Part shown: positions 13,089 through 23,045 of the stretch, piece after piece
Numbering within the stretch: the first letter of the stretch is position 1
Layout: each line of letters begins with the position of its first letter
NCBI GenBank assembly: GCA_947650285.1
Contig: CANTFL010001327.1
Span: 62,001-126,000, forward strand
Reading direction: 5' to 3'
From: Hyaloperonospora brassicae
Taxonomy: Eukaryota; Oomycota; Peronosporomycetes; Peronosporales; Peronosporaceae
Length of the DNA: 64,000 nucleotides
Notes under the pieces: model-generated
What the model saw: the letters and a program-made list of their open reading frames with translations, nothing else
Database searches by the model: none
What the model was told of the DNA's origin: nothing
Program-made: the position numbers and the translations under genes

Positions 13089-14246
13089 CTAATTCTCCAT
13101 GGCCAGCAGCTTCTTCAGTCGCTCAAACGTGCCGAAAGTAATGCCTACCATTGGCACCACCTTCATCAGCTCGGGCGCTATTCCGCGGTAAAATCCACCC
13201 ACGCCTTGCGTGTGGAATAAGTCCAACGCGATGCCCGTAAATGTCGGCCGAATGCCGGCATTCTTCGCATGAATGGCCGAGATCTGCAAGCGGCGGCGCA
13301 CGACATCGATGGGAAACGTCATTAATGACGAGACAATGCCAGCCGTTCCACCGCATAGCAGCGTGTCTCTCACGCTCAAGTGCGTGTTGTCATGCTTGTC
13401 GGCAGCATTTTTCCTGTCAACGCCTGTCAGTCCTGAAACCTTCTGGCTTCGACGAAACGACCGCGCGTAATTCTTGAGCGACTCGTACAGGGTAAAATTA
13501 ATCGCCAGATTGGGCACGGTGACCAGAAGCGTAGCCCCCATGCCGCGGTAAAGCCCGAGCACACCTTCCTCGGCGCTAATCCGGCGCACGGCGTGGTGAA
13601 TGCCTGTATAGCGGACATCTGTGTTAAGCTGCGTCGCTAGTCGCGTGCGAATGAGGTCGATTGGGTAGCACGCCACTGTCGCTGTTGCCCCCGCCAGCGC
13701 GCCCGAGACGAACATTGTGGTCCACGAGTTCTGAGTAAACGCCGGGTGGTCGTGTGCAATGACGGCGTTCTTGATCATCTCGTACGTGAAGAAGTTCACT
13801 GCCGAGTACGGGAACCGGTGCAGCACACTGGCTCCGTTTCCTTTCCAAAAGGCCAGGACGCCCTCGTTCTTCAGCACTTTGGCAAAGGCGCTGCCCATGG
13901 ACGGCGAGAACCGGTCAGTGTGTCGCGTCGAGACCATACTGTGCACCTGGAAGAGGATCGTGAGGCGGCTGAGCGGCGCCGTGACGGTCTTGCCGACGCT
14001 GCCGGCCACGCCGCCTGCAAAGAGCACGCTGCCGTGCCGCAGCAGCTGCTTGAACGCGTCTTGCTGCACGAGGTCCACGTCCACGTCGTCCGTCTCGGTG
14101 CACAGGTCGCCCGTGTCGCCAAACGTCACGACTCCGGTCGTATGGCGCTGCAGCGTCACGCGGACGTCGGCGCGGTCCCGCGCATACAAACCCTCGCGAC
14201 TGGGGCCCTCACCGCCTTCTGCGCGAATCGTTGGGCCGCGCGACAT
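13089..14246 (-). CDS. Mitochondrial carrier family (SLC25) nucleotide/CoA-type transporter
   Basis: Predicted 385-residue six-helix carrier of the inner mitochondrial membrane. Three tandem repeats are visible, each with the family signature: PLSRLTILFQ at 91-100, PIDLIRTRL at 195-203 and PIDVVRRRL at 312-320. Each is followed by an EG/QG...YRG-type second half (FWKGNG, LYRGMG, FYRGIA). The first repeat has the P-L-S-R variant seen in ADP/ATP-, CoA- and phosphonucleotide-type carriers (SLC25A42, SLC25A16, SLC25A24 branches), so an adenine nucleotide or CoA substrate is inferred but not proven. The roughly 65-residue N-terminal extension is acidic and lacks EF-hands. The gene is intronless as read. 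Its start lies about 190 bases from the preferred start of the divergent PHD-ankyrin-HECT gene, so the two probably share a short bidirectional promoter containing a tetranucleotide repeat. Confidence 0.92.
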   Translation of the reverse strand: MSRGPTIRAEGGEGPSREGLYARDRADVRVTLQRHTTGVVTFGDTGDLCTETDDVDVDLVQQDAFKQLLRHGSVLFAGGVAGSVGKTVTAPLSRLTILFQVHSMVSTRHTDRFSPSMGSAFAKVLKNEGVLAFWKGNGASVLHRFPYSAVNFFTYEMIKNAVIAHDHPAFTQNSWTTMFVSGALAGATATVACYPIDLIRTRLATQLNTDVRYTGIHHAVRRISAEEGVLGLYRGMGATLLVTVPNLAINFTLYESLKNYARSFRRSQKVSGLTGVDRKNAADKHDNTHLSVRDTLLCGGTAGIVSSLMTFPIDVVRRRLQISAIHAKNAGIRPTFTGIALDLFHTQGVGGFYRGIAPELMKVVPMVGITFGTFERLKKLLAMEN

Positions 14247-14297
14247 GGGCAGCGCCGAGGGGGTGGGCGAGTGAGAGAGTGAGTAAGTGGGTCGGGG

Positions 14298-14332
14298 CGA
14301 TCGATCGATCGGTCGGTCGGTCGGTCGGTCGA
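14298..14332. repeat. CGAT/CGGT tetranucleotide microsatellite in a shared promoter
   Basis: About eight tetranucleotide units, first GATC-type then GGTC-type, between the starts of two divergent genes. It lies in the 5' leader or promoter of both the carrier gene (-) and the PHD-ankyrin-HECT gene (+). Confidence 0.9.
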
Positions 14333-14437
14333 CGTCGGCAGTCGGTCGTTACTTGGAGAGGGCAAACGACGCCACAAATACAAACGAGTGAGTGTGCCGC
14401 GTGCGGTTGTGAGGTGGTGCACCTCAGTTTACCTCAG

Positions 14438-17400
14438 ATGAGTGACGTCTGGTCATGTCGACGCCAGTCTCTCCTCGCCCGCACCAGCGTCGAGATGGAC
14501 ATGCGGTCGAAGGCGTATCCGCCGTTACCAGACGGCAACCGACTGCGCCTCGTCCTGCCACGCATCGGAGATCTGCGGTTCCGGTCGCAGCTTCCGGCGT
14601 ACTTTGCTCGGTGTCTCTACATCCATGCAGATCCACGACGTCGCTTCTGGTACGCGCGCTTCCAGCTTCGACGCAAGTTCATTGTCATGTCCACAAAGGG
14701 GGATCTGTACGTGAAGAACAGCGTCACTACCTTTACAATGTCGGACTTACCCAACGAGAATGTGCTCAGCATGCCCCGCGTGGCGCGCGGGGATCCCGTC
14801 AAGGTACTGGACCTCGTGCAGTGCTCGAGAAGCGAGGGACAGCACTGGGAGCTCGTGTTCACGCGCTGGCGAAACGGTATGGAAACGTGGCTCCCGCTCG
14901 AGGTTCTGCGGCTACTGGCTCCTCATTTACTCCAGGAATTTTACGTCAACAGCATCAACTCGTGGGCCTTTCATGACCGTTTACAACCGGGGAACTCGTC
15001 GGCATATCAAACTGAAGTGGAGCTCTGGCTTTTTCACTCCGAGTTCCAGGAATTTTACAAAAAGCTTCGCCAGACACGAGCGAGTGGAGGTGCTTTGATG
15101 CCAAAGTCGCAGCAGCAAGCAGTGCAAACGTCGCATCAGGCGCGTGTCAAAATGGAGCGACTAACTGGGTCTGTACAAACTTCACGTGCGCCGCAGCAAG
15201 CACTGCATGTGCCTCATGCAACTGATCCATTGACTCTACCTCGAGCAGCACGCAAGCCGTTGGAGGCATCCATGGCAGAATACGAGAAGCGAAGGCTTGC
15301 GAGAGAGCGTCAGGAGAAATTTGACCAGATTCGTCAGAATCAGCATCAACAGCTTCAGCGACAACTGCATTTAGCAGAGCAACTTGAGCTGCAACGGAAA
15401 CAATCAGCAGAATGTGAACGGCGTCTCGTGATTGAGCGGCTACAGCAGCAGGAGCGAAACCACTCCCGAGGGCTATGCCGAGAGACGAGTCACGAAGAAC
15501 CGCGGTGCGAACGGCAGCGAGGTGAAGCGACATCTTTGCAGGAACCCTCACCCATTAGGCAGCATCCACAAGAGGCTGCTACGGGAATGGATCTTCGGCA
15601 CAATATTGGTAAAGCTGGCGCTGCTGTCTACACGCTGCACCAACCAAAAGAAAAGATTGCTGCCTCGACACGGACCACAGGTGGTGACGACGGGTACGTT
15701 CCACCGGGCGCAAGCAGGGGAAGTGATGCTAATGCCAATAGCGAGGCAAGTGAATGCAGTATGGTAAATATGCCACGTAAGCGCCGCCGTAAGCGATTGT
15801 TGTACTCTCAAGTTGGGGTAGATGACGACGATGTTGATGACTTTCCTGATCTGTCACAGCCACCTTCCAGATTTTGTCCGCAAAATGTAACACCAACTTC
15901 CAGCAAAGATGACTGTTCTGATAATCAAGTTGTACAGGAAAATAAAAAGCAGAGAACGTCACTCAGGTCTAGCGGAGCCGAAGGAGAAGGGGCCGCAAAT
16001 TGCTGCTCACCGGGTAGTACTGCTGTGAGAACAATTAACGGAGACGACAATGCCACAGACAATGTCTGTGACGATGTCGATGACAACGAGGATGTGGACA
16101 CAGGCCCGCTAATCATTATTGGCAAGATTCAATGCGTTTGTGGCGCTACGTCCGTTGGGCATTATCGGGGACAATGGCTGCAATGCTGGAATATGGAGTG
16201 TGGTATTTGGGAGCATGCTGATTGTGTTGGACTTTTGACCGGGTGTGATAAGCAGCTACCGCTGAAGCATCTTTGTGCTCGGTGTGATGCTGAGGCATAC
16301 CTGACGCGTCGTGCAGACGCATCCCAGCGCATTCTGGATTGGTTATTCCAATGTTGCGACAGCAAAAATGTAAAGAAGCTGATGGACTTGCTAAAAGACA
16401 ATATTGGAGCTGCAAACATTCCGTCGGGATGGAAAAACGTGCGTTTCGAGAACAGGACTCTGGCTATGCATGCCGCGCATAACGGCCTTACCGAGTGTTT
16501 GAGCTATTTGATCAGTGAGCGCAAAGTGGATATATTTGCGACGGATTTACACAGTCGCAACGCACTTCACTTTGCAGCTCAAGGAGGGTCCATTGATTGC
16601 TGCCGGCTTCTTTTCCAACATGATCGAAGGCTGCTGCTTCACCCGGACCTGCGCGGGCGCACGCCTTTCCACTGCATGCTCCAATCGTCCAAAGTCAACA
16701 TATTGTGTGTTTCTCTTATGCAAGAAGATAAGGCGCTGATTGGTATGGGAGACTTCGATTGCAATTTTCCGATTCACTACGCGTGCCAGGCCGTCAACCG
16801 CTCTACAGTCAGGATTTGTCAATTGATCTTTGCTGCTCAACCTTCTATGCTCCAAGAAAAATCTGGCAAGGGCCTTTATCCTTTAATGATCTTGTGCAAG
16901 TCAGCTAGTACTGGTAGTTCAAATTCGACAAGAAGAGACGCAGGCTGTGCGAGCGAAGTGGTCGAAAGTGCTAAGGACATCGTGTCGTTGATGCTTGACA
17001 TTGACGTATTTGGGGACTGCTTGAACGAGCAGGCACCGAATGGGTGGTCGTTGCTTCATTTTGCAGCTGCATCGGGAAATCATGAGCTCATTACTTATTT
17101 GTGCAACATCGAGCTTCTTGATGTAAATCGCGCCGCGAAAGGGTCTGACCAGACGGCACTCCACATTGCAGCACACGAAAATCGCTCGCTAAGCGTTCGT
17201 GCCCTCTTGCTAGAGAGATTCGACGTTATGGCAAAAGATAGTAACGGGTGGATTCCGTTGCTGTACACGGAGGATGTTGCATGTATACAAGAGTTGATGC
17301 ACTACAAGCTTACAAAACAGCTGTCAAGACTGCATCGCATGCTGGGAAAATATCGGCAGCGAGAGCTTATTCATCGGTGGCAACGGCTTGTAGCACGTGA

Positions 17401-18559
17401 CCCGGTCTGTTTTGACATTCTTAACGACTGGTGTCGAAGTGATAATGGACGGATCGAGCGGATGGAAGGTATTCTGCTGTCAAAGCCGTTCTTACTTCGA
17501 CTGGATAACAAAATCAAGCACGTTCAAACGAACATCATACCCTCTGTGAAGAAAGTCTCGGGTCCATGCCAAATAGGTTTTGCGAAAGGTATTTCAGGCA
17601 TCAAAGAGCCGTCGGAAGGACAGAAAAAGCTTGCGTTCGTTTTTTCGCGCAGAGATCGATGTTTCTGGAAGCAGTTTGTCGGCATGGCAGTTATGCTTGA
17701 GCCAGAAGATTTTCGTTTGCCGATACTTTTTTCCACTGAAAGCAGCGGTGGAAAGAGTCAAGATCCTGTGAACTGCATCAAGATGTTTCTGATCCGATTG
17801 GCGGCGGATTTGCTGGAAAAGGTGCCGGGCATTCTGGTATGCGGATCTAGCAACGCAACGCAGCAAGTTGTTATGTCGTCGGACAAGCATGAGCTGACAG
17901 CGCAACTGTTGGACTTTTATTTGCTGGGAGAGCTGACCGCACATTTCGTGCTATTTGGAGTTTCGCTGAGTGGGGCACTAGAGTTTGCTCCAGCTTTTTT
18001 GCGCTGCATTGCTTGCAAAGGAAAGTATCGGTTGGCGATTGATGAGCCTTGGGAAACGGCAGGACGTTCATTTGCTGCGGGATTTGATGCTGTATTGCCA
18101 GCAACCCTCGATACTTTTCACGCGGATGATCTTCGCGTGTTGTTCAATGGCTCACAGACTAGTTTTAATGCTCTGCAGATCGACTGGACTTCTGCTGTCG
18201 ACTGGGAGATTCGCAGTTCTGAAGCAATGGGTGACAAGGGTGCCGATAGCACTGCGGCGTGGTTTTCTCGCCTGACGAACGAGCTTGTTGAGGAAGAGCA
18301 GCAGCTTCTGTTGCTGTTTATGGCGGGCACGTTCCAGCTTGTGAAGGATCGCTTTTTCGGATCAAGAAGCGAGACTGGCCGCATCACTATCGCGATATGT
18401 TTTGAAAATAATGATGTGATTGACCATGATGCAATATTGCCTGCAATGGAACACGACCCGGATGTACTGCGCCTTCCACCATATTCCTGCTACGTAGCAT
18501 TTAAAAAAGGAATGCTGATTGCGATCCGGCATACTGATCATGCCTTTCTTCCGGAGTAG
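14438..18559 (+). CDS. PHD finger - ankyrin repeat - HECT-like protein with degenerate catalytic site
   Basis: Predicted 1373-residue protein from the ATG at 14438; the frame is open to 14231, but that overlaps the divergent gene, and in-frame ATGs at 14495 and 14501 are alternatives. Visible parts in order: a basic and aromatic N-terminal region of unassigned fold (about 1-210); a Gln/Glu/Arg-rich coiled-coil-like stretch (about 275-345); acidic low complexity; a C4HC3 PHD finger at about 565-618 (CVCGATS, then CWNMEC, HADC and CARC); ankyrin-type repeats at about 673-947; and a HECT-like domain at about 1065-1373. The HECT assignment rests on the AAGFDAVLP...DDLRVLFNG segment, a WFSRL...LLLFMAGT segment and a C-terminal LP...LRLPPY motif. 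HECT ligases carry their catalytic Cys inside that last motif; here the aligned residue is Asp (codon at 18455-18457). It resembles HACE1-type ankyrin-HECT ligases with a chromatin-reading finger added. E3 activity is doubtful; a scaffold or chromatin role is inferred. Confidence 0.8.
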   Translation: MSDVWSCRRQSLLARTSVEMDMRSKAYPPLPDGNRLRLVLPRIGDLRFRSQLPAYFARCLYIHADPRRRFWYARFQLRRKFIVMSTKGDLYVKNSVTTFTMSDLPNENVLSMPRVARGDPVKVLDLVQCSRSEGQHWELVFTRWRNGMETWLPLEVLRLLAPHLLQEFYVNSINSWAFHDRLQPGNSSAYQTEVELWLFHSEFQEFYKKLRQTRASGGALMPKSQQQAVQTSHQARVKMERLTGSVQTSRAPQQALHVPHATDPLTLPRAARKPLEASMAEYEKRRLARERQEKFDQIRQNQHQQLQRQLHLAEQLELQRKQSAECERRLVIERLQQQERNHSRGLCRETSHEEPRCERQRGEATSLQEPSPIRQHPQEAATGMDLRHNIGKAGAAVYTLHQPKEKIAASTRTTGGDDGYVPPGASRGSDANANSEASECSMVNMPRKRRRKRLLYSQVGVDDDDVDDFPDLSQPPSRFCPQNVTPTSSKDDCSDNQVVQENKKQRTSLRSSGAEGEGAANCCSPGSTAVRTINGDDNATDNVCDDVDDNEDVDTGPLIIIGKIQCVCGATSVGHYRGQWLQCWNMECGIWEHADCVGLLTGCDKQLPLKHLCARCDAEAYLTRRADASQRILDWLFQCCDSKNVKKLMDLLKDNIGAANIPSGWKNVRFENRTLAMHAAHNGLTECLSYLISERKVDIFATDLHSRNALHFAAQGGSIDCCRLLFQHDRRLLLHPDLRGRTPFHCMLQSSKVNILCVSLMQEDKALIGMGDFDCNFPIHYACQAVNRSTVRICQLIFAAQPSMLQEKSGKGLYPLMILCKSASTGSSNSTRRDAGCASEVVESAKDIVSLMLDIDVFGDCLNEQAPNGWSLLHFAAASGNHELITYLCNIELLDVNRAAKGSDQTALHIAAHENRSLSVRALLLERFDVMAKDSNGWIPLLYTEDVACIQELMHYKLTKQLSRLHRMLGKYRQRELIHRWQRLVARDPVCFDILNDWCRSDNGRIERMEGILLSKPFLLRLDNKIKHVQTNIIPSVKKVSGPCQIGFAKGISGIKEPSEGQKKLAFVFSRRDRCFWKQFVGMAVMLEPEDFRLPILFSTESSGGKSQDPVNCIKMFLIRLAADLLEKVPGILVCGSSNATQQVVMSSDKHELTAQLLDFYLLGELTAHFVLFGVSLSGALEFAPAFLRCIACKGKYRLAIDEPWETAGRSFAAGFDAVLPATLDTFHADDLRVLFNGSQTSFNALQIDWTSAVDWEIRSSEAMGDKGADSTAAWFSRLTNELVEEEQQLLLLFMAGTFQLVKDRFFGSRSETGRITIAICFENNDVIDHDAILPAMEHDPDVLRLPPYSCYVAFKKGMLIAIRHTDHAFLPE

Positions 18560-20348
18560 CATACAGTACCATATTGTCAAACACTCGGCTGACGGAGCAG
18601 CGCAATCGAGCCCATTCGCTGATTCAGTGGTAGCACGATTACGGTAATGGTAATGGACTTGCAAGAGCTCGTTGGTGTGCGTGGACTGATTCCATGTTGC
18701 TTACTTGAATGTGGACGATCGAGAAGAGCAAAGCAAACGGTGATCGTCAACATGGGGTTGTGAATAATAGATGACGCGACTCCACAACTGAGACAACTAA
18801 CACAGGATACGTCGAACCCACGTGACCACCTCGTTAGCGACTCAGGTCCAGTTGTTGTGAGACAACGGCCGGACTTGAACGCACGACGCAACCTTGAAAA
18901 CGATCTCGAAAAGGCAACGCTGTTCTGTGGGGGTCAGTATGTGTGGCGTTCCCAACTGATTTACTGTGGTGCGCGTTGCTGTGGAATTTTGCAATGACCG
19001 CGTCATGATCGGCGTGTGTATGCAAGTCATGCCACGCGTGACAAGACAGTAAGGCCACCCACTGTTGAGGCTCTGTCGTTTGTATTCGTATCGCAACCAC
19101 ATTCGCTGGACAGGGCAACTGAACGAAGAAGGATGTTTTCCAGAGCAGTGTTGGGTGGTACTGAGGTAGCGGCATGGATCGCGACTTGTGCATCATAGCC
19201 AAAGTATGGTCGCAAGGTCCTTATAGTAAATAGAGATATTTGGCCGGCAGCAGTCGGCAAGAGATAGCGAATACGTGTCGTCGTTGACCTCAATCACGGT
19301 AACGATCATCACACTGTGACCATGCCTGACAGAGGACCCTGTCTTAGTCTACTAACACGCCGTTGGCATGAGTTATTCACAACGGCAAACGAGATCTCGT
19401 GATATTTGGCCGCAAAAAAACGTTCCTCTGCTTCTGAAAACCACTGGGCTCAATCATGTCATATATTGGTGGTAGTTGCAGAAAGCAAATGACACTTGTC
19501 GTCGATGGTTGTCGGTAGGAAGAGGTTAATGAGAGGGCACCGACAGTGCCACTAACGCTGTAGAACGCACAAACGCTTTTCGCGAGCAGAAAGGCTCAAA
19601 GGGTATGCTTCTTTTGCCCGTCAAGATGTGTCCATCAGTATTTGCATTCTGTCGAGCGCATCAACAGGCTACAGAGAATGCAGCAAGTCTTTCGTATAGC
19701 AAAGAGCAGTTCACCTGCAACGAACGCCTCGAAGTATGTTCAACAAGGTCCCCATCCAGCCATAGAGTGATCGTGCAGTTGACAGGCAGCCAACCTGGCT
19801 ATACTTACTAATGCGACGCCTTCCAGTCCGGAGATCTCGCTGCCATGAGGGTCAGTACCTGATGACGTTGCTGCACAGCCGACGTCCGATCTCCATCGCG
19901 GTTCTCACGGTTTGTTGCCTTTCAGTCACCACGAGACTGGCGCTTTTCGTAGCCTCCAGCAGACGCTTTCATGCTGTGTGCCTGTCGCCACGTCTTTCAC
20001 TGCGCTGTCGCCCACAGTGATCGATCCCTCGCAGTACAAGACAATGGAACTGCAGCTCTAGGAGTCCACAGAGCTCCAGTTTGTAGAACAGATACAGCAA
20101 AGGCGGCAGTCCACACGGCCACAAGTTCGGCACACGATGAACTGACTTACCACATACATTGACATCACACACGTATTGCTGCAGCACGTTCTGCTCGTCC
20201 CATATCTTCGAGCCAGTAGACGCTCTTTCGGCACAACACACGTTGACTCTCCTAATAAGCCGTCTGCCTTCGTACTTAGACCATAAATCAGAGCCAAAAC
20301 GGACTGGAAATTGTTTCGCAGCTGACGCACGACGTCTCTCGCGACACG
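18560..20348. other. Intergenic region; undetermined 5' exons of the downstream kinase may lie here
   Basis: No complete gene is seen. The frame entering the first supported kinase exon stays open upstream to 20280, with an AG at 20290-20291, so further 5' exons, including a signal peptide, probably lie within 19.8-20.3 kb. A hydrophobic stretch is encoded near 19861-19960 (+), starting with an ATG at 19861, and could be such a leader. I could not connect it to the kinase by splice phase. Frames at 18.6-19.6 kb look random. Confidence 0.4.
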
Positions 20349-22626
20349 ATGAGCTCGTCGGCGCTCAGTATGTCACCAAATCTCTCCCCACCGCTCTACC
20401 CCAATGTGCACAACAACTCGTACAGCTTCTGTGGCGATGGAAGGGCCATAGAACGCTTCGGGAGACTTTTCCGACCAGACGACAACTTCACCGACGTGTG
20501 CGTGACGCGGGAATAGGTCGATTTGGGACTGAGGGAGTCGACGGCTTTACCGCTCATCATTAGGTTCTCATGGATACCTTATTGTGCTTATTCTAATACT
20601 GTAGCACACTGGAGAACTGGGATCTGAGCGACACCGAACGACTCGATCTACCGCGGTCGATTCGAAATTTGTACGACGGGACATGCATGTGTACGCATGA
20701 GGAGAATGTGCTACTAACATATCCATGTGCGTACATTCGTAGGCGTCTGATCAGGTGCAACTTGATCGACATTCCAGACGAAGTGCGCGCATTGGAGAAC
20801 GTGGAAGAACTGTACGACTGGGCGTCCGCCTTTGTAATGTCACTTGGCTTGGTATGCTGACGAGTTTGTATTGCGTGCAGAAACCTGGCCGAAAACCGTC
20901 TGCGATCATTCGAAGGTATACTTCGTGCCTCAATGGGCATGAGAAAGCTGTAGGTTTGTTGTTATGCTGTGCCCGTTTGATACACTCGTAATCACGTTTG
21001 CTTGTATGAACCCATCCATTAGGAACGCTTCACACAACCGTCTCGACTTGTACAATGTATCGCTCCCGAAGTTGACATCGCTGTAAGTTTGCGGGCTCTG
21101 TAGTCTGACCTTGTTGTTCACCTTCTGATATTCTCGCGTCTGCTCGTCATGCCTCTACCAGTGATCTATCCGCGAACGCGTTTGTGGGTTTTCCTGACGC
21201 CATCTTTGTATCGTCCCAGTTGGACACTGTTCGAATTTCGGAGAACGAGTTTGAAATTGCTGCTGTGTCGGCAGCACAGTATGACTTTTTTGCTGGTCTG
21301 ACGAACTTCGAAGCAGCTTTCGCGAATGTTTCTACATGCACCTCCGGGTCATTCCTGTATCTACAAGGAAAAGGCGTATGCCAGTATGGCGTAACGGTAG
21401 AAAGCGACATAGCCAGTGCCTCATCAAATCGCAGTACCGGTCCAGTGGGGGAGACCCTGACTTTGACCACCGAAGGATCGATGGAAGCTTCACACTTGCC
21501 GGTTTTCAGCGACACCACAAAGAAGTACATCATTGCGGCGATTGGCGTCCTGGTAGTAGTTGGCATCATCGGAGGCGTTGTCGCTTTGGTTTCACTCGGC
21601 ATTGTCGGTGGCATTGCGCGAGTTGTCTATGAATACATTGGACGGCGGCTGAAGAAGCGGCATCGCGACGACATCCACGAAAACACGCCTCTATTTTTCG
21701 ACCAGGCAGCTCGTGCTGGCTATCAGATAGAGATGGAGGCGGTCGACAAGCTGTTTCCTTCCAACGATCCTGTACTTGTGACGTGGCGCATCGACTACGA
21801 CAGCGTGACACTGATCAAAAAGATCGCCCAAGGCGCGTTTGGTGAAGTATGGATGGGTCAATACCGGTATGAGCGAGTAGCTGTCAAGCGACTGCTTCAG
21901 GTAAAAGTGTCTCTAGCGACCAGTGAAGCCTTCTTGCGTGAGATCAAGCTAATGGCGTGGCTTGAGCACCCCAAAATCGTTCAGTTTGTGGGCGTTGCTT
22001 GGACGAGGTTGGTTGACATGCTTGCCGTAATCGAGTACATGGATGGCGGAGACTTGCGTACTTTGTTGGAAAAGAACGCCCCACAATGTCTGCTGTGGCA
22101 AGAGGGTTCAAAACTACGATTTGCCCGCGACACAATCGACGCGATTGTGTACCTCCACTCATTGAGCCCCGTTATCATTCACCGTGATCTGAAGTCGCGG
22201 AATATTTTGCTGGACTCCAAAAAGGGTGCGAAACTAGGCGACTTTGGCGAATCGGCGACGAAACGATCGAAAGACATGACTGCAGGCGTTGGTACAACGA
22301 GGTGGCTTGCTCCCGAGCTTGTTCGTGGAGACAAAAGGTATTCAGAGGCTGTCGATATATATTCGTTCGGCATCATCCTCTCCGAATTGGATACACACGA
22401 GCTACCTTTCGCGCACGCCAAACATCGTGACACGGGCACTCCACTCAATGACATGGCCATTCTTCAGGGCGTCTCGTCTGGCACGTTACAAGCCTCATTT
22501 TCTACGTCTTGCCCTCCGAAATTGCAGGAGCTTGCGAGACAGTGCATGAGCTTGGACCCCGCTTTACGCCCGACCGCAGCTCAAGTTGCCTATGCAATAC
22601 GAAGTCCAGATATTCTTCTACTCTAG
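20349..22626 (+). CDS. LRR receptor-like TKL protein kinase (5' end not resolved)
   Basis: Single-pass membrane kinase. Supported exons are 20349-20497, 20605-20670, 20743-20811, 20881-20949, 21023-21082 and 21162-22626, all joined by phase-2 introns of about 70-110 bases. They give at least 625 residues in frame. The small exons each encode about one leucine-rich repeat (for example LNLAENRLRSF and LDLSANAF), a layout common in oomycete TKL kinases. A transmembrane helix follows (about 21525-21630, Ile/Val/Gly-rich), then a basic stop-transfer region. The kinase domain spans about 21790-22620 with VAVKRL (catalytic lysine), HRDLKSRN (catalytic loop), LGDFGE and WLAPE. The glycine loop reads AQGAFGEVW, with Ala in place of the first glycine; the other residues are intact, so activity is likely. 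The ATG at 20349 is provisional because the frame is open further upstream. Role: sensing an extracellular ligand and phosphorylating Ser/Thr; the ligand is unknown. Confidence 0.85.
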
Positions 22627-23013
22627 CTGTCAGCTAAGGAAGGGCAGTGTTACGTGCAACGTTACCTCGCGGTTGCCGCACTGGGTCACCTTACATGATG
22701 ACGAAGGACGACATCTTATCACGTCGTGGTAAGCAGATGCGACGAGCACATGATGTTTCTCGCACATCAAAAAAAAGCATGGTAGCACACCTGCGCAGCG
22801 TGGGTCGTGATGTCGCGTTCATCGCAATGGGAACCGAGTTCGGATATGCGCGACTTGAAGTACTCACGTGGACGTGGCAGGTCGACGAAGAGTCAGGTTG
22901 GGTCACCTTGGTCATGGTACAGTGGGTTGCTCGCCAGCCGGTGTGCCGGAATCTGATGATGCGATCAAGGCTGATTTTGCCGAGGAGTCGAGCGCAAGAC
23001 CAACCGTAGTCAC

Positions 23014-23045
23014 TGATGTTTCCAACTGCGAAGTTGGAAACATCA
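23014..23045. repeat. Perfect 14-bp inverted repeat with GCGA loop
   Basis: Left arm TGATGTTTCCAACT (23014-23027), loop GCGA (23028-23031), right arm its exact reverse complement (23032-23045). Transcribed from the plus strand it would form a 14-bp stem capped by a GNRA-type tetraloop. It lies about 390 bases beyond the stop codon of the TKL kinase. It could be a 3'-end or processing structure, or a transposon end; there is no run of T after it as in a bacterial terminator. Confidence 0.9.

Noticed and set aside
22647..23009. 120-codon frame just after the kinase
   Set aside because: No motif; it overlaps a similar-length frame on the other strand and is not a continuation of the kinase, whose stop codon is clear.
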